This document shows, piece by piece, positions 1 to 8,051 of a stretch of 20,589 bases of DNA. Source of the DNA: Acidobacteriota bacterium. Lineage in GTDB: Bacteria > Acidobacteriota > Terriglobia > UBA7540. Position numbers and translations under genes: made by a program. A model generated the notes under the pieces. The model was not told where the DNA came from and made no database searches. It was given only the letters and a program-made list of their open reading frames with translations. Positions within the stretch are counted from its first letter, which is position 1; each line of letters starts with the position of its first letter. The stretch is taken from assembly GCA_021827245.1 (NCBI GenBank), contig JAKAWN010000070.1:1-20589 (forward strand), in the 5' to 3' direction.

Positions 1-2
1 GA

Positions 3-305
3 GCCAAAGTGGCGGCCGAAATCAAAGCCAACTCTGAATCCGTGATGCAGGAACTGTCCGATAGAGTGGATGCTTCAGCCTCAGTGCTGAGAGAGGCAGG
101 CCTTCAGGCAAGCGCCCGGATAGAGTCGTCGCTCCAGAATTCGCTTGACACCTGCAAGCAGCAGCTTGCCCAAATCTCTGAATCCAACCTCGAATCACAC
201 CGCCAGGCCATTAGTAACAGCCTCAGCGCCTTGAGAGTCCGTCTGGAGCGTTCAATGCAAATCCTTCGAGGAGAAGTTGAACAGGATGTTGAGGCCACTC
301 GATGA
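3..305 (+). CDS. C-terminal part of a coiled-coil protein (5' end outside window)
   Basis: The reading frame is open from the first bases to a TGA at 303-305, so this is the tail of a longer protein. A GTG at 9 is the first possible start inside the window, but no ribosome binding site can be judged there. The roughly 100 visible residues are rich in Ala, Glu, Ser, Leu and Gln, with regular hydrophobic spacing, few prolines and no membrane segment. This predicts a long amphipathic alpha-helix or coiled coil, similar in texture to the helical parts of chemoreceptors or apolipoprotein-like proteins. No catalytic motif is visible and I do not recognise the family. An ATG at 302 overlaps the stop and opens a 28-codon frame ending at 388, which I do not consider a gene. 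Confidence 0.6.
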   Translation, partial: AKVAAEIKANSESVMQELSDRVDASASVLREAGLQASARIESSLQNSLDTCKQQLAQISESNLESHRQAISNSLSALRVRLERSMQILRGEVEQDVEATR

Positions 306-835
306 AAGTCGAAGCTCCGAAAACTCCCGGTTCCCCTTCGAAAGCACCTTCATCCTGGAAACCGATCCCAGGAAATGGTGAGTGGTGAACGTAGAAGCTT
401 TTCCGATAGAAGAGATGGGGAGTGTTTACGGGCGTTCGCAGCCGGCACGCCCGGAACGCACCAATCAGATCGATTTCACAATCGCTTTGCCTGTTGAGGT
501 CAGCAAGTGAAGAGAGGAGGCGCACGGCTTTCGTTATCACCATTTCAAGGCGCAGACGCAGAATCCGGATGGCACTTGGCCCTTGGGCAATGGGCGCACG
601 GATTGAGGCGAGAGGCGGAAGCCAATTCGAAACCTGCCGGCTGGACATGCCAGGCACCACAAGCCAACACCTGGAAGCGGGTCTTCAAATTCTCCAGTAA
701 TGCGAGTTCTGTTGCACACGTTCCCAGGCTCTTCCATGTTAGAGGAGTGAAGTGCCACGCGGATGCGGTGTTTGAGATTACAGCGTCAATCTCGGGATAA
801 GTTCTTCCTCTGCTTAGATGGGAGCACATGAACCG
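306..835. other. Intergenic stretch with no supportable gene
   Basis: About 530 bases lie between the coiled-coil fragment and the small membrane protein. Several short frames exist on both strands, but they overlap each other, are Arg/Ser-rich and have neither a good ribosome binding site nor a recognisable motif. I see no tRNA, terminator hairpin with T-run or clear promoter. The region may be decayed coding sequence, but I cannot name a parent gene. Confidence 0.45.
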
Positions 836-1339
836 ATGGATAGACGATCATCTCCAATCATCGATACGGTTGGAGCCTCTTCCGCGAATGGGTCTTCCAG
901 ATACTGGAGGAATGTATTGCTGTTCGTCCTTCTGGTGCTGGCGGGAGTTTTCTTTTACAACTCAGTCAACGTGGTCATGCGTCTTAGGCCTGACCCGCCT
1001 CCTTTTGTCGTGGGCGCGAGGCTGAGCCCGGACGAGGCTGCATATCGTTCGCAGGAACGCATGGCCCGAGCTTGTTGGGACTATGCGATCGAATCCGTTC
1101 AAAAGGACTATCCCTTCGGGCAGAGTCTGCCGAAAAACCCACCGCGAAAATCCGGGAATAGGACACGAAATCCGTCCGCGATCAGCGTTCTATGCTGGCC
1201 TATGCTTCGAGTCGCGTGGACCCGGCAGGAGTCATGGGTAAAATCATACAGGTGGAACACCGACTGGATTACCAGCTCACAAAGCCCCTTCCAACGGACA
1301 CTCCATCGCATCCTTGACTTCCTGGACGTAACCAAGTAG
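836..1339 (+). CDS. Hypothetical single-pass membrane protein
   Basis: This predicted 167-residue protein is not assigned to a family. ATG 836 is preferred over the in-frame ATG at 818 because GGGAG lies at 820-824, 11 bases upstream, while 818 has no Shine-Dalgarno sequence. After about 20 polar residues there is one strong hydrophobic segment (roughly residues 25-44, VLLFVLLVLAGVFFYNSV) preceded by Arg, predicting a short cytoplasmic N-terminus and an extracytoplasmic domain. That domain contains Pro-rich (RPDPPP) and aromatic (ESWVKSYRWNTDWI) patches. The middle (around residues 100-115) is Arg/Asn-rich and could hide a compensated frameshift. The gene stands alone, facing the permease relic that follows on the other strand. 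The N-terminal half looks more protein-like than the C-terminal half. Confidence 0.45.
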   Translation: MDRRSSPIIDTVGASSANGSSRYWRNVLLFVLLVLAGVFFYNSVNVVMRLRPDPPPFVVGARLSPDEAAYRSQERMARACWDYAIESVQKDYPFGQSLPKNPPRKSGNRTRNPSAISVLCWPMLRVAWTRQESWVKSYRWNTDWITSSQSPFQRTLHRILDFLDVTK

Positions 1340-1440
1340 AGCGAGCTGAAAGGTCTTCCGCAATAAATTGTCACTCGCCTTGATAACCCCATACTGATCA
1401 AACCCGGCGCGCGTGATGCTTTGCGACTCCGGCCCGTAAA

Positions 1441-1665
1441 TAAACAGCGAGAAGAAATCGCAACCGCCAGAAGGATCATGCCGGCTGCATTGATGGCAAG
1501 CAGCAATTCGTCTCCCGCCGGAACCCTGATCCCTGCACCCTTGATGTCAATCGCTTTGAGCAAGGTGATGGAGTACCGCGCGGGAACAAGGTAGGTGATC
1601 CACTGGATCACGGTGGGCGTATTGCTGACCGGAAACACAAATCTTGAAAGCAGAGACGGCGGCAC
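1441..1665 (-). pseudogene. Relic of an ABC-2 type transporter permease (C-terminal end)
   Basis: Reading the minus strand from about 1665 downwards gives roughly 75 residues that match the end of ABC-2 (YhhJ/YadH-type) permeases. They include the motif VIQWITYLVPARY, which in that family precedes the last membrane helix, followed by a hydrophobic segment (LLLAINAAGMILLAVAIS). The frame upstream is closed by a stop within ten bases of GTG 1658-ish/1665, and the large N-terminal part of a normal permease of about 370 residues is missing. After the helix the frame runs on into unrelated Arg-rich sequence. I therefore call it a decayed fragment. It lies just upstream of, and opposite to, a different export operon, so an older exporter may once have occupied this site. 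Confidence 0.6.
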
Positions 1666-1967
1666 AAGGGGTCAGTTTCATGTAACACCAAATCGTGGGG
1701 TCAGGGTATAGCGAGGTGGGAATGCGCGGTCCTGTGCGCCCGTAACACTAGAGGGTGACGCTTGTCACAGCCTCAAATCCGGGGAAGTCACTAATATCTG
1801 TAGCAGTCATAGGGTGAGACCGTGGGAACGGAGGTGATTGCCCGGAGTGGGCCAAGACAATTTGTCGTCGGCACATTCGGGCACAGCGGCAAGCCTGGGC
1901 ACTCCCGCTTCCCCATCCGTACAGCGAACACGGCCTACATCGTAGCCTAACAAGTTTTGACGGAGCC
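1666..1967. other. Intergenic leader of the export operon
   Basis: About 300 bases with no supportable gene. The start carries two copies of GGGGTCAG about 30 bases apart (near 1669 and 1698), and the motif GTAACAC occurs near 1683 and 1741. This looks like short repeat debris next to the permease relic. A promoter for the export operon is expected here, but I see no convincing -35/-10 pair. GGAG at 1962-1965 is the likely ribosome binding site of the next gene. Confidence 0.4.
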
Positions 1968-3113
1968 ATGTTTGCAATGAAAGGAATTCTCAAGCTTTCG
2001 TACAAGCTGCTGGTTAATGACAAGCCGAAGTTCCTGGCTTTGCTTGTGGGGATCGCATTTGCCGTTTTTCTGATGATGCTTGTCACCTCGACGTTTTACG
2101 GCATTCTGACCCACTCTTCGGCCACGGTCATTAACATCGGCGCTCCCCTCTGGGTGATGGACCCGTCCGTCGAAACTCCTGCGGACACCATCGGTATGCC
2201 GGACCATGTTCTCGACGCGGTTCGTAGCATGCCGGAGGTAAGGTACGCCGTCCCGCTTTACTCCGGAGCCGCCCTCGTCAAATTGCCGGATGGAATTTAC
2301 CAATCCGCAATGGTCATCGGTTTGGACGATACGACCCTGGTTGGAAGGCCGGAGCTCATCGACGGGAACATCGACAACATCTATGCTGAAAACGGATTTA
2401 TTGCGGTCGATGACGTCGCCTTCCCTAGACTCGGGAATCCTCACATCGGCTCGGAACTTGAATTGAATGACCACCGTTGTGTCATCGTCGGCATCGCAAA
2501 AGTCTCAACCTCCACGCTCTTCGGACAACCAACTTTGTACACAACCTATCAAAGGGCCATCCAGTACATACCCAACCCGCGTTACACCATCTCCTATGTT
2601 CTGGTTCAGCCGAAAAGCCAAAACGACATCGACGAAATCAAGCGGCGGGTGCACGCACTCGGCTATGTGGCACTGACGAAGAACGAGTTTATCGGGCGGA
2701 CCGGCAGGTATTATATCTATCACACGGGCGTCGGCATGAACATGCTGATCATGACGGTGATGAGCTTCATCGTCGGCCTCTCGATCTCCGGCCAAACCTT
2801 CTACACATTCATTTTGGAAAACATTGACAGATTCGGGGCGCTGAAAGCCATCGGTACCAAGGGGCGCGACCTGATCGGAATGATTTTCTTCCAGGCTGCC
2901 TTTACTTCGCTGGTGGGCTATGGACTGGGTATCGGTTTGTGCACGGCATTAATCGGTTTTGCAAAACTCAAGATTCCTGAGTACTTCGGGATGATCACGT
3001 ACGTAAATCTTATTCTTCCTTTCGTGATGGTCCTGATCATCACAGCGGTCTCCAGCTACTTTGGAGTTCGCAAAGTACTTCGGATCGAACCATTCGACAT
3101 CTTCCGGGGATGA
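1968..3113 (+). CDS. ABC exporter permease, FtsX/DevC-like
   Basis: Inner-membrane subunit of a tripartite efflux ABC transporter, 381 residues, the usual size for DevC-type permeases. One membrane helix lies near residues 21-44. A large periplasmic MacB-like domain follows (about 45-250), and then three helices near 256-280, 307-332 and 346-368 form the FtsX-type core. The cytoplasmic loop after the second helix carries RFGALKAIGTKG, matching the ALKAIGA-type coupling motif of the family that contacts the ATPase. ATG 1968 and ATG 1977 are both possible starts. GGAG 1962-1965 is only 2 bases from 1968 and 11 from 1977, so the shorter form may be correct. The stop is one base before the ATPase start, showing an operon. 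The exported substrate is unknown. Confidence 0.9.
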   Translation: MFAMKGILKLSYKLLVNDKPKFLALLVGIAFAVFLMMLVTSTFYGILTHSSATVINIGAPLWVMDPSVETPADTIGMPDHVLDAVRSMPEVRYAVPLYSGAALVKLPDGIYQSAMVIGLDDTTLVGRPELIDGNIDNIYAENGFIAVDDVAFPRLGNPHIGSELELNDHRCVIVGIAKVSTSTLFGQPTLYTTYQRAIQYIPNPRYTISYVLVQPKSQNDIDEIKRRVHALGYVALTKNEFIGRTGRYYIYHTGVGMNMLIMTVMSFIVGLSISGQTFYTFILENIDRFGALKAIGTKGRDLIGMIFFQAAFTSLVGYGLGIGLCTALIGFAKLKIPEYFGMITYVNLILPFVMVLIITAVSSYFGVRKVLRIEPFDIFRG

Positions 3114-3114
3114 G

Positions 3115-3819
3115 ATGCCCGCGGTAGCGATCAAAGCGACGGGACTTGTCAAATGGTTCGGCGAAGAAGCGAAGACAGTTGCGCTGAATGGGATCAGCCT
3201 TGAGGCCTATCTTGGCGAGATGCTTTATGTTATAGGCCCATCCGGGTGCGGGAAGACAACCTTGTTGAGCGTCCTTTCCGGAATCCTTCGACCGAACTCA
3301 GGAAATGTCCTCGTCGAAGGAGCCGACATCTGGAGCTTTGACACCGATAATCTTGCCGAATTCCGGCTGAACAAGATCGGCTTCGTCTTTCAGGATTTTC
3401 ACCTGTTCCCCCGGCTTACCACCGCGGAGAACGTGGCGATTCCCCTGATCTTGAAGAGGAAATCCTGGGATGAAGCCTTGAGTGAAGCTGTCAAGTATCT
3501 GCAATTCGTCGGCCTCGCGGAGCGGGCAGACCTTCATCCGCAAAAACTCAGCGGGGGAGAGCAGCAACGTGTGGCCATTGCACGTGCCATGGTCAGCCAA
3601 CCTGACATCCTGATTATGGACGAGCCCACTGCTTCTCTGGATGGTGAAACAGGTCGCACGATTGTGAATTTCGTGCACACAAATCTTCTCAACGAAAACC
3701 GCTGCATCGTGGTTGTTACGCATGACAGCAGAATTTATGAATATGCCGACCGAGTTTTGTATATGGAGGACGGCCGGCTAATCGGTATGGAGGTGGAGGA
3801 AGACGACCATGAGGCATAA
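3115..3819 (+). CDS. ABC exporter ATP-binding protein, MacB/LolD/DevA-like
   Basis: Cytoplasmic ATPase that powers the FtsX-like permease. From ATG 3115 it has 234 residues, and GGGGA sits 4 bases upstream. The frame is also open from 3061, but that would overlap the permease. All nucleotide-binding motifs are intact: Walker [10 protein letters not shown] (about 41-49), Q-loop FQD (Q93), signature LSGGEQQR (145-152), Walker B ILIMDE (165-170) and switch His203 in VTHD. Together with the permease type, the LSGGEQQR signature places it in the LolD/MacB/DevA group of export ATPases. The C-terminal tail is acidic (EVEEDDHE). Its last codons overlap the adaptor gene by 11 bases, which implies translational coupling. 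The closest subfamily cannot be settled by eye. Confidence 0.93.
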   Translation: MPAVAIKATGLVKWFGEEAKTVALNGISLEAYLGEMLYVIGPSGCGKTTLLSVLSGILRPNSGNVLVEGADIWSFDTDNLAEFRLNKIGFVFQDFHLFPRLTTAENVAIPLILKRKSWDEALSEAVKYLQFVGLAERADLHPQKLSGGEQQRVAIARAMVSQPDILIMDEPTASLDGETGRTIVNFVHTNLLNENRCIVVVTHDSRIYEYADRVLYMEDGRLIGMEVEEDDHEA

Positions 3820-4891
3820 GCTTCTCTTTGCTTTCTCGGCCTTGGGTCTCGTGGCCGGATGCATTGCGGCTTATATGTTCAGCCTCCAAAGGCCGGCTCT
3901 GCCACCTGTGTTCAATCCTCCCGCCAATCCTTACGCACATGGCATCTATGCGGACGGAATTGTGGAAAGCGAACAAGCTAGCGGAAAGAATATCAATATT
4001 TACCCCGAGGTTGCCGGGACCGTTCAGCGGATCCTCGTGGCAGAAGGCCAGACGATCCGGGAAGGGATGCCGCTTCTTCTTATGGACGACTCTGTACAAC
4101 GCGCAATCGTCAGCCAGCGGCTGGCGGAGGCGGAGGCCGCCCAGACACTTCTTGAAGAATTGAAGGCTGAACCGCGAAAGGAGACTCTTGATGTCGCCGA
4201 AGCTCAAGTGAAGCTGGCACAGGCTAGCCTCAAGACCGCTCAAGACACATTGGAAAAACAGCGGACAGCCTACGAAATCGACCCGAAATCGGTGAGCAAA
4301 GACGCTTTCGACAGCGCTATCAACGCCGTCGCCGTGGCCCAAGCCAATCTTCAAGTGGCGCAAAGACAATATGACCTCACCGAGGCCGGAGCCTGGATTT
4401 ATGACGTCAGAAACCAGGAGCGGCAGTACAATGCCTTGCGCAACTCCTATCTCTCGTCAGAGGCGCTGCTTTCTAAATACGCGCTGCGAGCCCCAACCGA
4501 TGGCGTCGTATTGACAATCAACACGGCCGTCGGCAGCTATATCTCTCCTCAGGGGGCGTATGACGCGTATACACAGGGCTCCGCTCCGGTGTTGGTCCTG
4601 GGAACTCCCCAGACTTCTTTCCATGTTCGTTGCTTTGTTGACGAAATCCTCGTGCCACGGCTTCCGCCCCCCTCGAAGATGAAAGCACAGATGTTGATAC
4701 GCGGCTCGGACGTCCGGGCTCAGCTCGATTATGTTAGGACACAGCCTTACGTGTCCCCCAAAATTGAACTTTCCGACCAAAGGGCGGAGCGGGTGGACGT
4801 CCGCGTGCTACCAATCATTTTCAAGGTTCGTAAGCCCAAGGATATCAATCTTTATCCAGGTGAACTGGTCGATGTGTATATTGGTGAGTGA
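3809..4891 (+). CDS. HlyD-family periplasmic adaptor (membrane fusion protein), DevB-like
   Basis: Adaptor linking the inner-membrane ABC transporter to the outer-membrane channel, 360 residues. ATG 3809 lies inside the end of the ATPase gene, with GGAGG at about 3795-3799. A membrane anchor or uncleaved signal occupies residues 4-24. The first lipoyl half follows (about 50-93, with NIYPEVAGTVQRILVAEGQ), then a helical hairpin rich in Ala, Gln, Glu and Leu (about 95-222). The second lipoyl half has the typical LRAPTDGVVLTI (about 226-236), and the beta-barrel domain runs to the end. Cys18 lies within the hydrophobic segment, but the surrounding sequence is not a good lipobox. The next gene overlaps its 3' end by 20 bases. 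Gene order permease, ATPase, adaptor, channel supports one pump. Confidence 0.9.
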   Translation: MRHKLLFAFSALGLVAGCIAAYMFSLQRPALPPVFNPPANPYAHGIYADGIVESEQASGKNINIYPEVAGTVQRILVAEGQTIREGMPLLLMDDSVQRAIVSQRLAEAEAAQTLLEELKAEPRKETLDVAEAQVKLAQASLKTAQDTLEKQRTAYEIDPKSVSKDAFDSAINAVAVAQANLQVAQRQYDLTEAGAWIYDVRNQERQYNALRNSYLSSEALLSKYALRAPTDGVVLTINTAVGSYISPQGAYDAYTQGSAPVLVLGTPQTSFHVRCFVDEILVPRLPPPSKMKAQMLIRGSDVRAQLDYVRTQPYVSPKIELSDQRAERVDVRVLPIIFKVRKPKDINLYPGELVDVYIGE

Positions 4892-6533
4892 GAAAGCCCA
4901 ACAAGACCGGATTCCCGCTCAAGAGTCCATCTCCCAGCGGCACACGGGCTGGCGGCAGGCAGGCGCAAAAACGGAAGTTGGTAAAAGCCTTCAAGTACGC
5001 TTGAGGCGTTTTGGTCTGGGAGCTTTAGCATTATTTTTCTTGGTTTCTCTGGCGGCATGCCATGCTGGCCCGCCGTATGTCAGACCTAGCGTCCAGGTTC
5101 CGGCGTCCTATAAAGAACTTCAATCCCCTGCTCCGCAAGGTTCACCCATCTGGAAGGAATCGGCTCCGAAGGACGACATGGTTCGCGGTCGCTGGTGGGA
5201 AGCATTCAACGATACTCTGCTCAACAAGTTGGAAGAGAAGGTCGATATCTCAAATCAGAACATCTCTGCCGCGGCAGCAAGTTATCTTGCCGCACGAGCA
5301 GCGGTCCGCGAGGCCCGCTCGCATTATTATCCGACCGTTGGAGGGAATCCGGAGATTACGAATTCGCGCCCCTCACCAGGACAATTTGGAGGTCTCCGAG
5401 CAACAGGCTTATCCAACACTGAACTGAGTGTTACCTCGTACACAAACTACTCGCTTCCAGCAACGGCGTCCTGGGAACCGGATCTCTGGAGCCGTCTCCG
5501 TCTGGAAACGAGAACGAATTATCTTGCAGCGCAGGTAAGTGCTGCGGATCTCGAAAGTGTCCGGCTGGCCGCTCATGCCGAACTCGCGGTTGACTACTAC
5601 GAATTGCGAGGGCAGGATACGCTCAAGCAGTTGCTTGACTCCACGGTTGATAATTATCGCGAGGCTCTCGACCTGGTTCAGGCACAATACAAGGCAGGGA
5701 TGTCAAATGAGGAAGCGGTGGCCTCAGCGGAAACCCAGCTTCGGGCCGCAGAAGCGCAAGACACGAATATCGGCATCCTGCGCGCTCAATACGAGCACGC
5801 CATCTCGTTGCTCGTTGGCCAGCCCGCTTCGGAGTTCTCGCTTGGACCTCAACCTCTAGACGCAAGCCCGCCGCGGACCCCCGTGGGGATTCCCTCCGAC
5901 CTGCTTGAGCGCCGGCCCGATGTGGCCGCAGCGGAGCGTGCTGTAGCCGAGTCCAATGCTCAAATCGGGCTTGCCAGAACGGCCTTTTTCCCGCGTCTAT
6001 TGCTGGGTGCTTCGGGCGGATTCGGCAATTCCTCGATCTCGGACTGGTTTACGTGGCCTGCCCGCTTTTGGGCCGTGGGGCCTGAATTAACGCATACGGT
6101 CTTTGACGCCGGATCGCGCCGGGCAACCGTCGATCAGGCTCAGGCCGCAAATGACCGAACGGTCGCGAACTACCGTCAGACCGTACTCACCGCCTTCCGC
6201 CAAGTCGAGGATCAGCTCGCGTCATTAAGAATCCTCTCCCTCTCCATCCAGCAGCAGGACGCTGCAGTTCGGTCTGCGAAGCGCAATCTGGAAGAAGCCA
6301 CGGCACGTTACAAAGCGGGACTGGACCCCTATCTCAACGTCATTACTGCTCAGACCTTGTTGCTAAACACCGAGCAAACGGCGATTACTTTTCGCGTGCA
6401 ACAAATGGTGGCTAACGTGCGGTTAATCGAAGCGCTGGGAGGCGGTTGGAATTCTTCCCAGATGCCTTCGCCACATGAATTGGAAACAAAGCCCCCCCGC
6501 AGTCCAAGTGTCGGCAGCAACCATCCTCGATGA
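4872..6533 (+). CDS. Outer-membrane efflux lipoprotein, NodT/OprM-type (TolC family)
   Basis: Outer-membrane channel of the tripartite pump. The lipobox SLAAC puts the acylated Cys at about residue 63, followed by GPPYVRPSVQVPASY, the typical start of mature NodT-family channels. Two long alpha-helical OEP repeats follow, including ARYKAGLDPYLNVITAQ near the end, a hallmark of the family. ATG 4872 has AGGTGA 8 bases upstream and overlaps the adaptor gene by 20 bases, but it gives an unusually long polar N-terminus of about 45 residues before the signal helix. TTG 5001 would give a conventional signal peptide, though without a good ribosome binding site. The frame is open further back to 4731, which is only overlap. 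NodT proteins also serve RND pumps, but here the context is an ABC exporter. Confidence 0.9.
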   Translation: MCILVSEKAQQDRIPAQESISQRHTGWRQAGAKTEVGKSLQVRLRRFGLGALALFFLVSLAACHAGPPYVRPSVQVPASYKELQSPAPQGSPIWKESAPKDDMVRGRWWEAFNDTLLNKLEEKVDISNQNISAAAASYLAARAAVREARSHYYPTVGGNPEITNSRPSPGQFGGLRATGLSNTELSVTSYTNYSLPATASWEPDLWSRLRLETRTNYLAAQVSAADLESVRLAAHAELAVDYYELRGQDTLKQLLDSTVDNYREALDLVQAQYKAGMSNEEAVASAETQLRAAEAQDTNIGILRAQYEHAISLLVGQPASEFSLGPQPLDASPPRTPVGIPSDLLERRPDVAAAERAVAESNAQIGLARTAFFPRLLLGASGGFGNSSISDWFTWPARFWAVGPELTHTVFDAGSRRATVDQAQAANDRTVANYRQTVLTAFRQVEDQLASLRILSLSIQQQDAAVRSAKRNLEEATARYKAGLDPYLNVITAQTLLLNTEQTAITFRVQQMVANVRLIEALGGGWNSSQMPSPHELETKPPRSPSVGSNHPR

Positions 6534-6601
6534 GCTCTTTTGCCTTACTGCGGGAGGCCAGTCCAATTCGGAAAACGGTTGATTAGGAGCGGGGGAAACC
6601 C

Positions 6602-7216
6602 ATGTATAGAGTACTGACAATTTCTCGAGAGTATGGGAGCGGCGGTGCTACAATTGGTCGCGGCATCTCCGAAAGGCTCGGATGGAAGGTACTAGACAAC
6701 GCTTTCATCGATAACATTGCCCGCGCAGCGCAAGTCGACCCGAAACTCGCGAGACGACTGGACGAATGTACGGATTCCTGGCTGGCGAGGCTGCGCCACG
6801 GCCTTCGGCGCGGAGCCTTTGAGGCGGTCGCCCCAGTCAGAGATGGAGACTTTTTCGATGCAGAAACGATGGCTGTCCTTGCCCGGAACATGATCGAAGA
6901 GGCCTACCAGCATGGCAACTACGTGATTATTGGAAGGGGAGGCCAATGCGTTTTGCACAACCGCAAGGATGTACTTCATGTCTTTGTTTTTGCGCCCTGG
7001 GATGAAAGAGTCGCGTGCATTCGGCAGCGTCTGCCGGGCAAGTCGAACCTCGAGGAACTGATTCGGTCAAATGATCGTATGCGCGCGGATTACATCCGGA
7101 CTTATTATGGGTGCAATCGGACGGATCCGCACCTTTATCAACTCATCATCAACTCAGCAATAGGCAAAGACTTGGTCATCTGCACGATCCTCAAAATCCT
7201 CACTGCCGAGGGCTAG
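6602..7216 (+). CDS. Cytidylate kinase-like family protein
   Basis: A 204-residue protein of the cytidylate-kinase-like group (Cytidylate_kin2 type), a P-loop fold related to CMP kinase but often of unknown substrate. The N-terminus MYRVLTISREYGSGG contains the group's variant phosphate-binding loop, followed by IGRGISERLGW as in the family. A second conserved block is VIIGRGGQCVL (around residue 108-118), and an Arg-rich lid region follows (ACIRQRL, NDRMRADYIRTYYG). GGGGGAAA at 6591-6598 is a good ribosome binding site. The gene starts 68 bases after the efflux channel and could be its last cistron. Proteins of this type sit beside transport genes in several lineages, but a role in export is only inference. 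True CMP kinase activity is not shown. Confidence 0.85.
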   Translation: MYRVLTISREYGSGGATIGRGISERLGWKVLDNAFIDNIARAAQVDPKLARRLDECTDSWLARLRHGLRRGAFEAVAPVRDGDFFDAETMAVLARNMIEEAYQHGNYVIIGRGGQCVLHNRKDVLHVFVFAPWDERVACIRQRLPGKSNLEELIRSNDRMRADYIRTYYGCNRTDPHLYQLIINSAIGKDLVICTILKILTAEG

Positions 7217-7348
7217 TGTTGCACTTGCTCCGCTGATGAGTGCAGGATTGCATAGTAGGACCGTCAGGGTTTCGCGGATATCACCTGAAAGCCGTGCTCT
7301 TCCGCGTATCGGGACATGCGCTGGCCAGTGAGGACAAGAACTAAGCCC

Positions 7349-8038
7349 ATGAGCAACATTCTGCTCGAAGTCAAGAATTTCAAAGTGGTTTTGGACGACT
7401 CGCTAATCCTTCCTGACTTGAATTTCAGAGTCGACGAGGGTGAATTCCTTACGATATTGGGCCCGAACGGGTCGGGGAAAACGGTATTGGTAAGAGCGAT
7501 TCTGGGCCTGGTGCCGCACGAAGGCGAGGTCAACTGGCACAAGAAACCAAAAGTCGGATACCTCCCGCAGGGACTCAATCAAATGTCTGTAAGAGACATG
7601 CCGTTGACAGTGAACGATTTTTTCACTCTGAAGAAGCTGCAACGTGATGAGGTCTTAAATTATCTATCCGTTGTGGGGCTGGGAAAGGCCATCCTGAACA
7701 AGCGGGCGGGCTACCTGTCAGGTGGGGAATTCCAAAGGATGCTGGTCGCGTGGGTTCTCGCCTCGCGTCCAAACGTACTGTTTCTGGACGAACCCACAAC
7801 GGCCGTGGACATCGCAGGCGGCGAGACGATCTATTCGCTCCTGAAGAACGTCTGGCGAGAACAGAAGCTGACCATTTTCAACGTGACTCATGACCTGAAC
7901 ATCGTGTTTGCGCATTCCACCCATGTCCTTTGCCTCTCAAGATTCGGGCACCCCTGCTACGGTGTTCCGAAGGAAGTGCTGACGCCGGAGATTTTGAGTG
8001 ACATTTACGGAGCTGACGTCAAGTTCCATATCCACTAA
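7349..8038 (+). CDS. Metal (zinc/manganese-type) ABC importer ATPase, ZnuC/MntA-like
   Basis: Cytoplasmic ATPase of a class of ABC importers for Zn2+, Mn2+ or Fe2+, 229 residues. Motifs are complete: Walker A GPNGSGKT (38-45), Q-loop GYLPQ (Q74), signature LSGGEFQR (123-130), Walker B VLFLDE (143-148) and switch His181 (VTHDLN). LSGGEFQR and the VGYLPQ block are characteristic of the ZnuC group. The end, GADVKFHIH, carries two histidines. ATG 7349 gives the family length, and an in-frame ATG at 7316 would add 11 atypical residues. A ribosome binding site is weak (GAGGA at 7330-7334). The permease follows after 13 bases. No Zur-type operator was recognised in the 132 bases upstream. Zinc versus manganese cannot be decided by eye. 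Confidence 0.88.
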   Translation: MSNILLEVKNFKVVLDDSLILPDLNFRVDEGEFLTILGPNGSGKTVLVRAILGLVPHEGEVNWHKKPKVGYLPQGLNQMSVRDMPLTVNDFFTLKKLQRDEVLNYLSVVGLGKAILNKRAGYLSGGEFQRMLVAWVLASRPNVLFLDEPTTAVDIAGGETIYSLLKNVWREQKLTIFNVTHDLNIVFAHSTHVLCLSRFGHPCYGVPKEVLTPEILSDIYGADVKFHIH

Positions 8039-8051
8039 GGTGCTTTGACCC

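Noticed and set aside
302..388. 28-codon frame starting in the stop codon of the coiled-coil gene
   Set aside because: It overlaps in ATGA fashion, but it is very short, Pro/Ser-rich and has no recognisable motif or conservation evidence.
7264..7345. Minus-strand end reading SRYAEEHGFQVISAKP, considered as a relic of a substrate-binding protein
   Set aside because: It is too short, lacks a diagnostic metal-ligand motif, and most of that frame is antisense to the ATPase gene.
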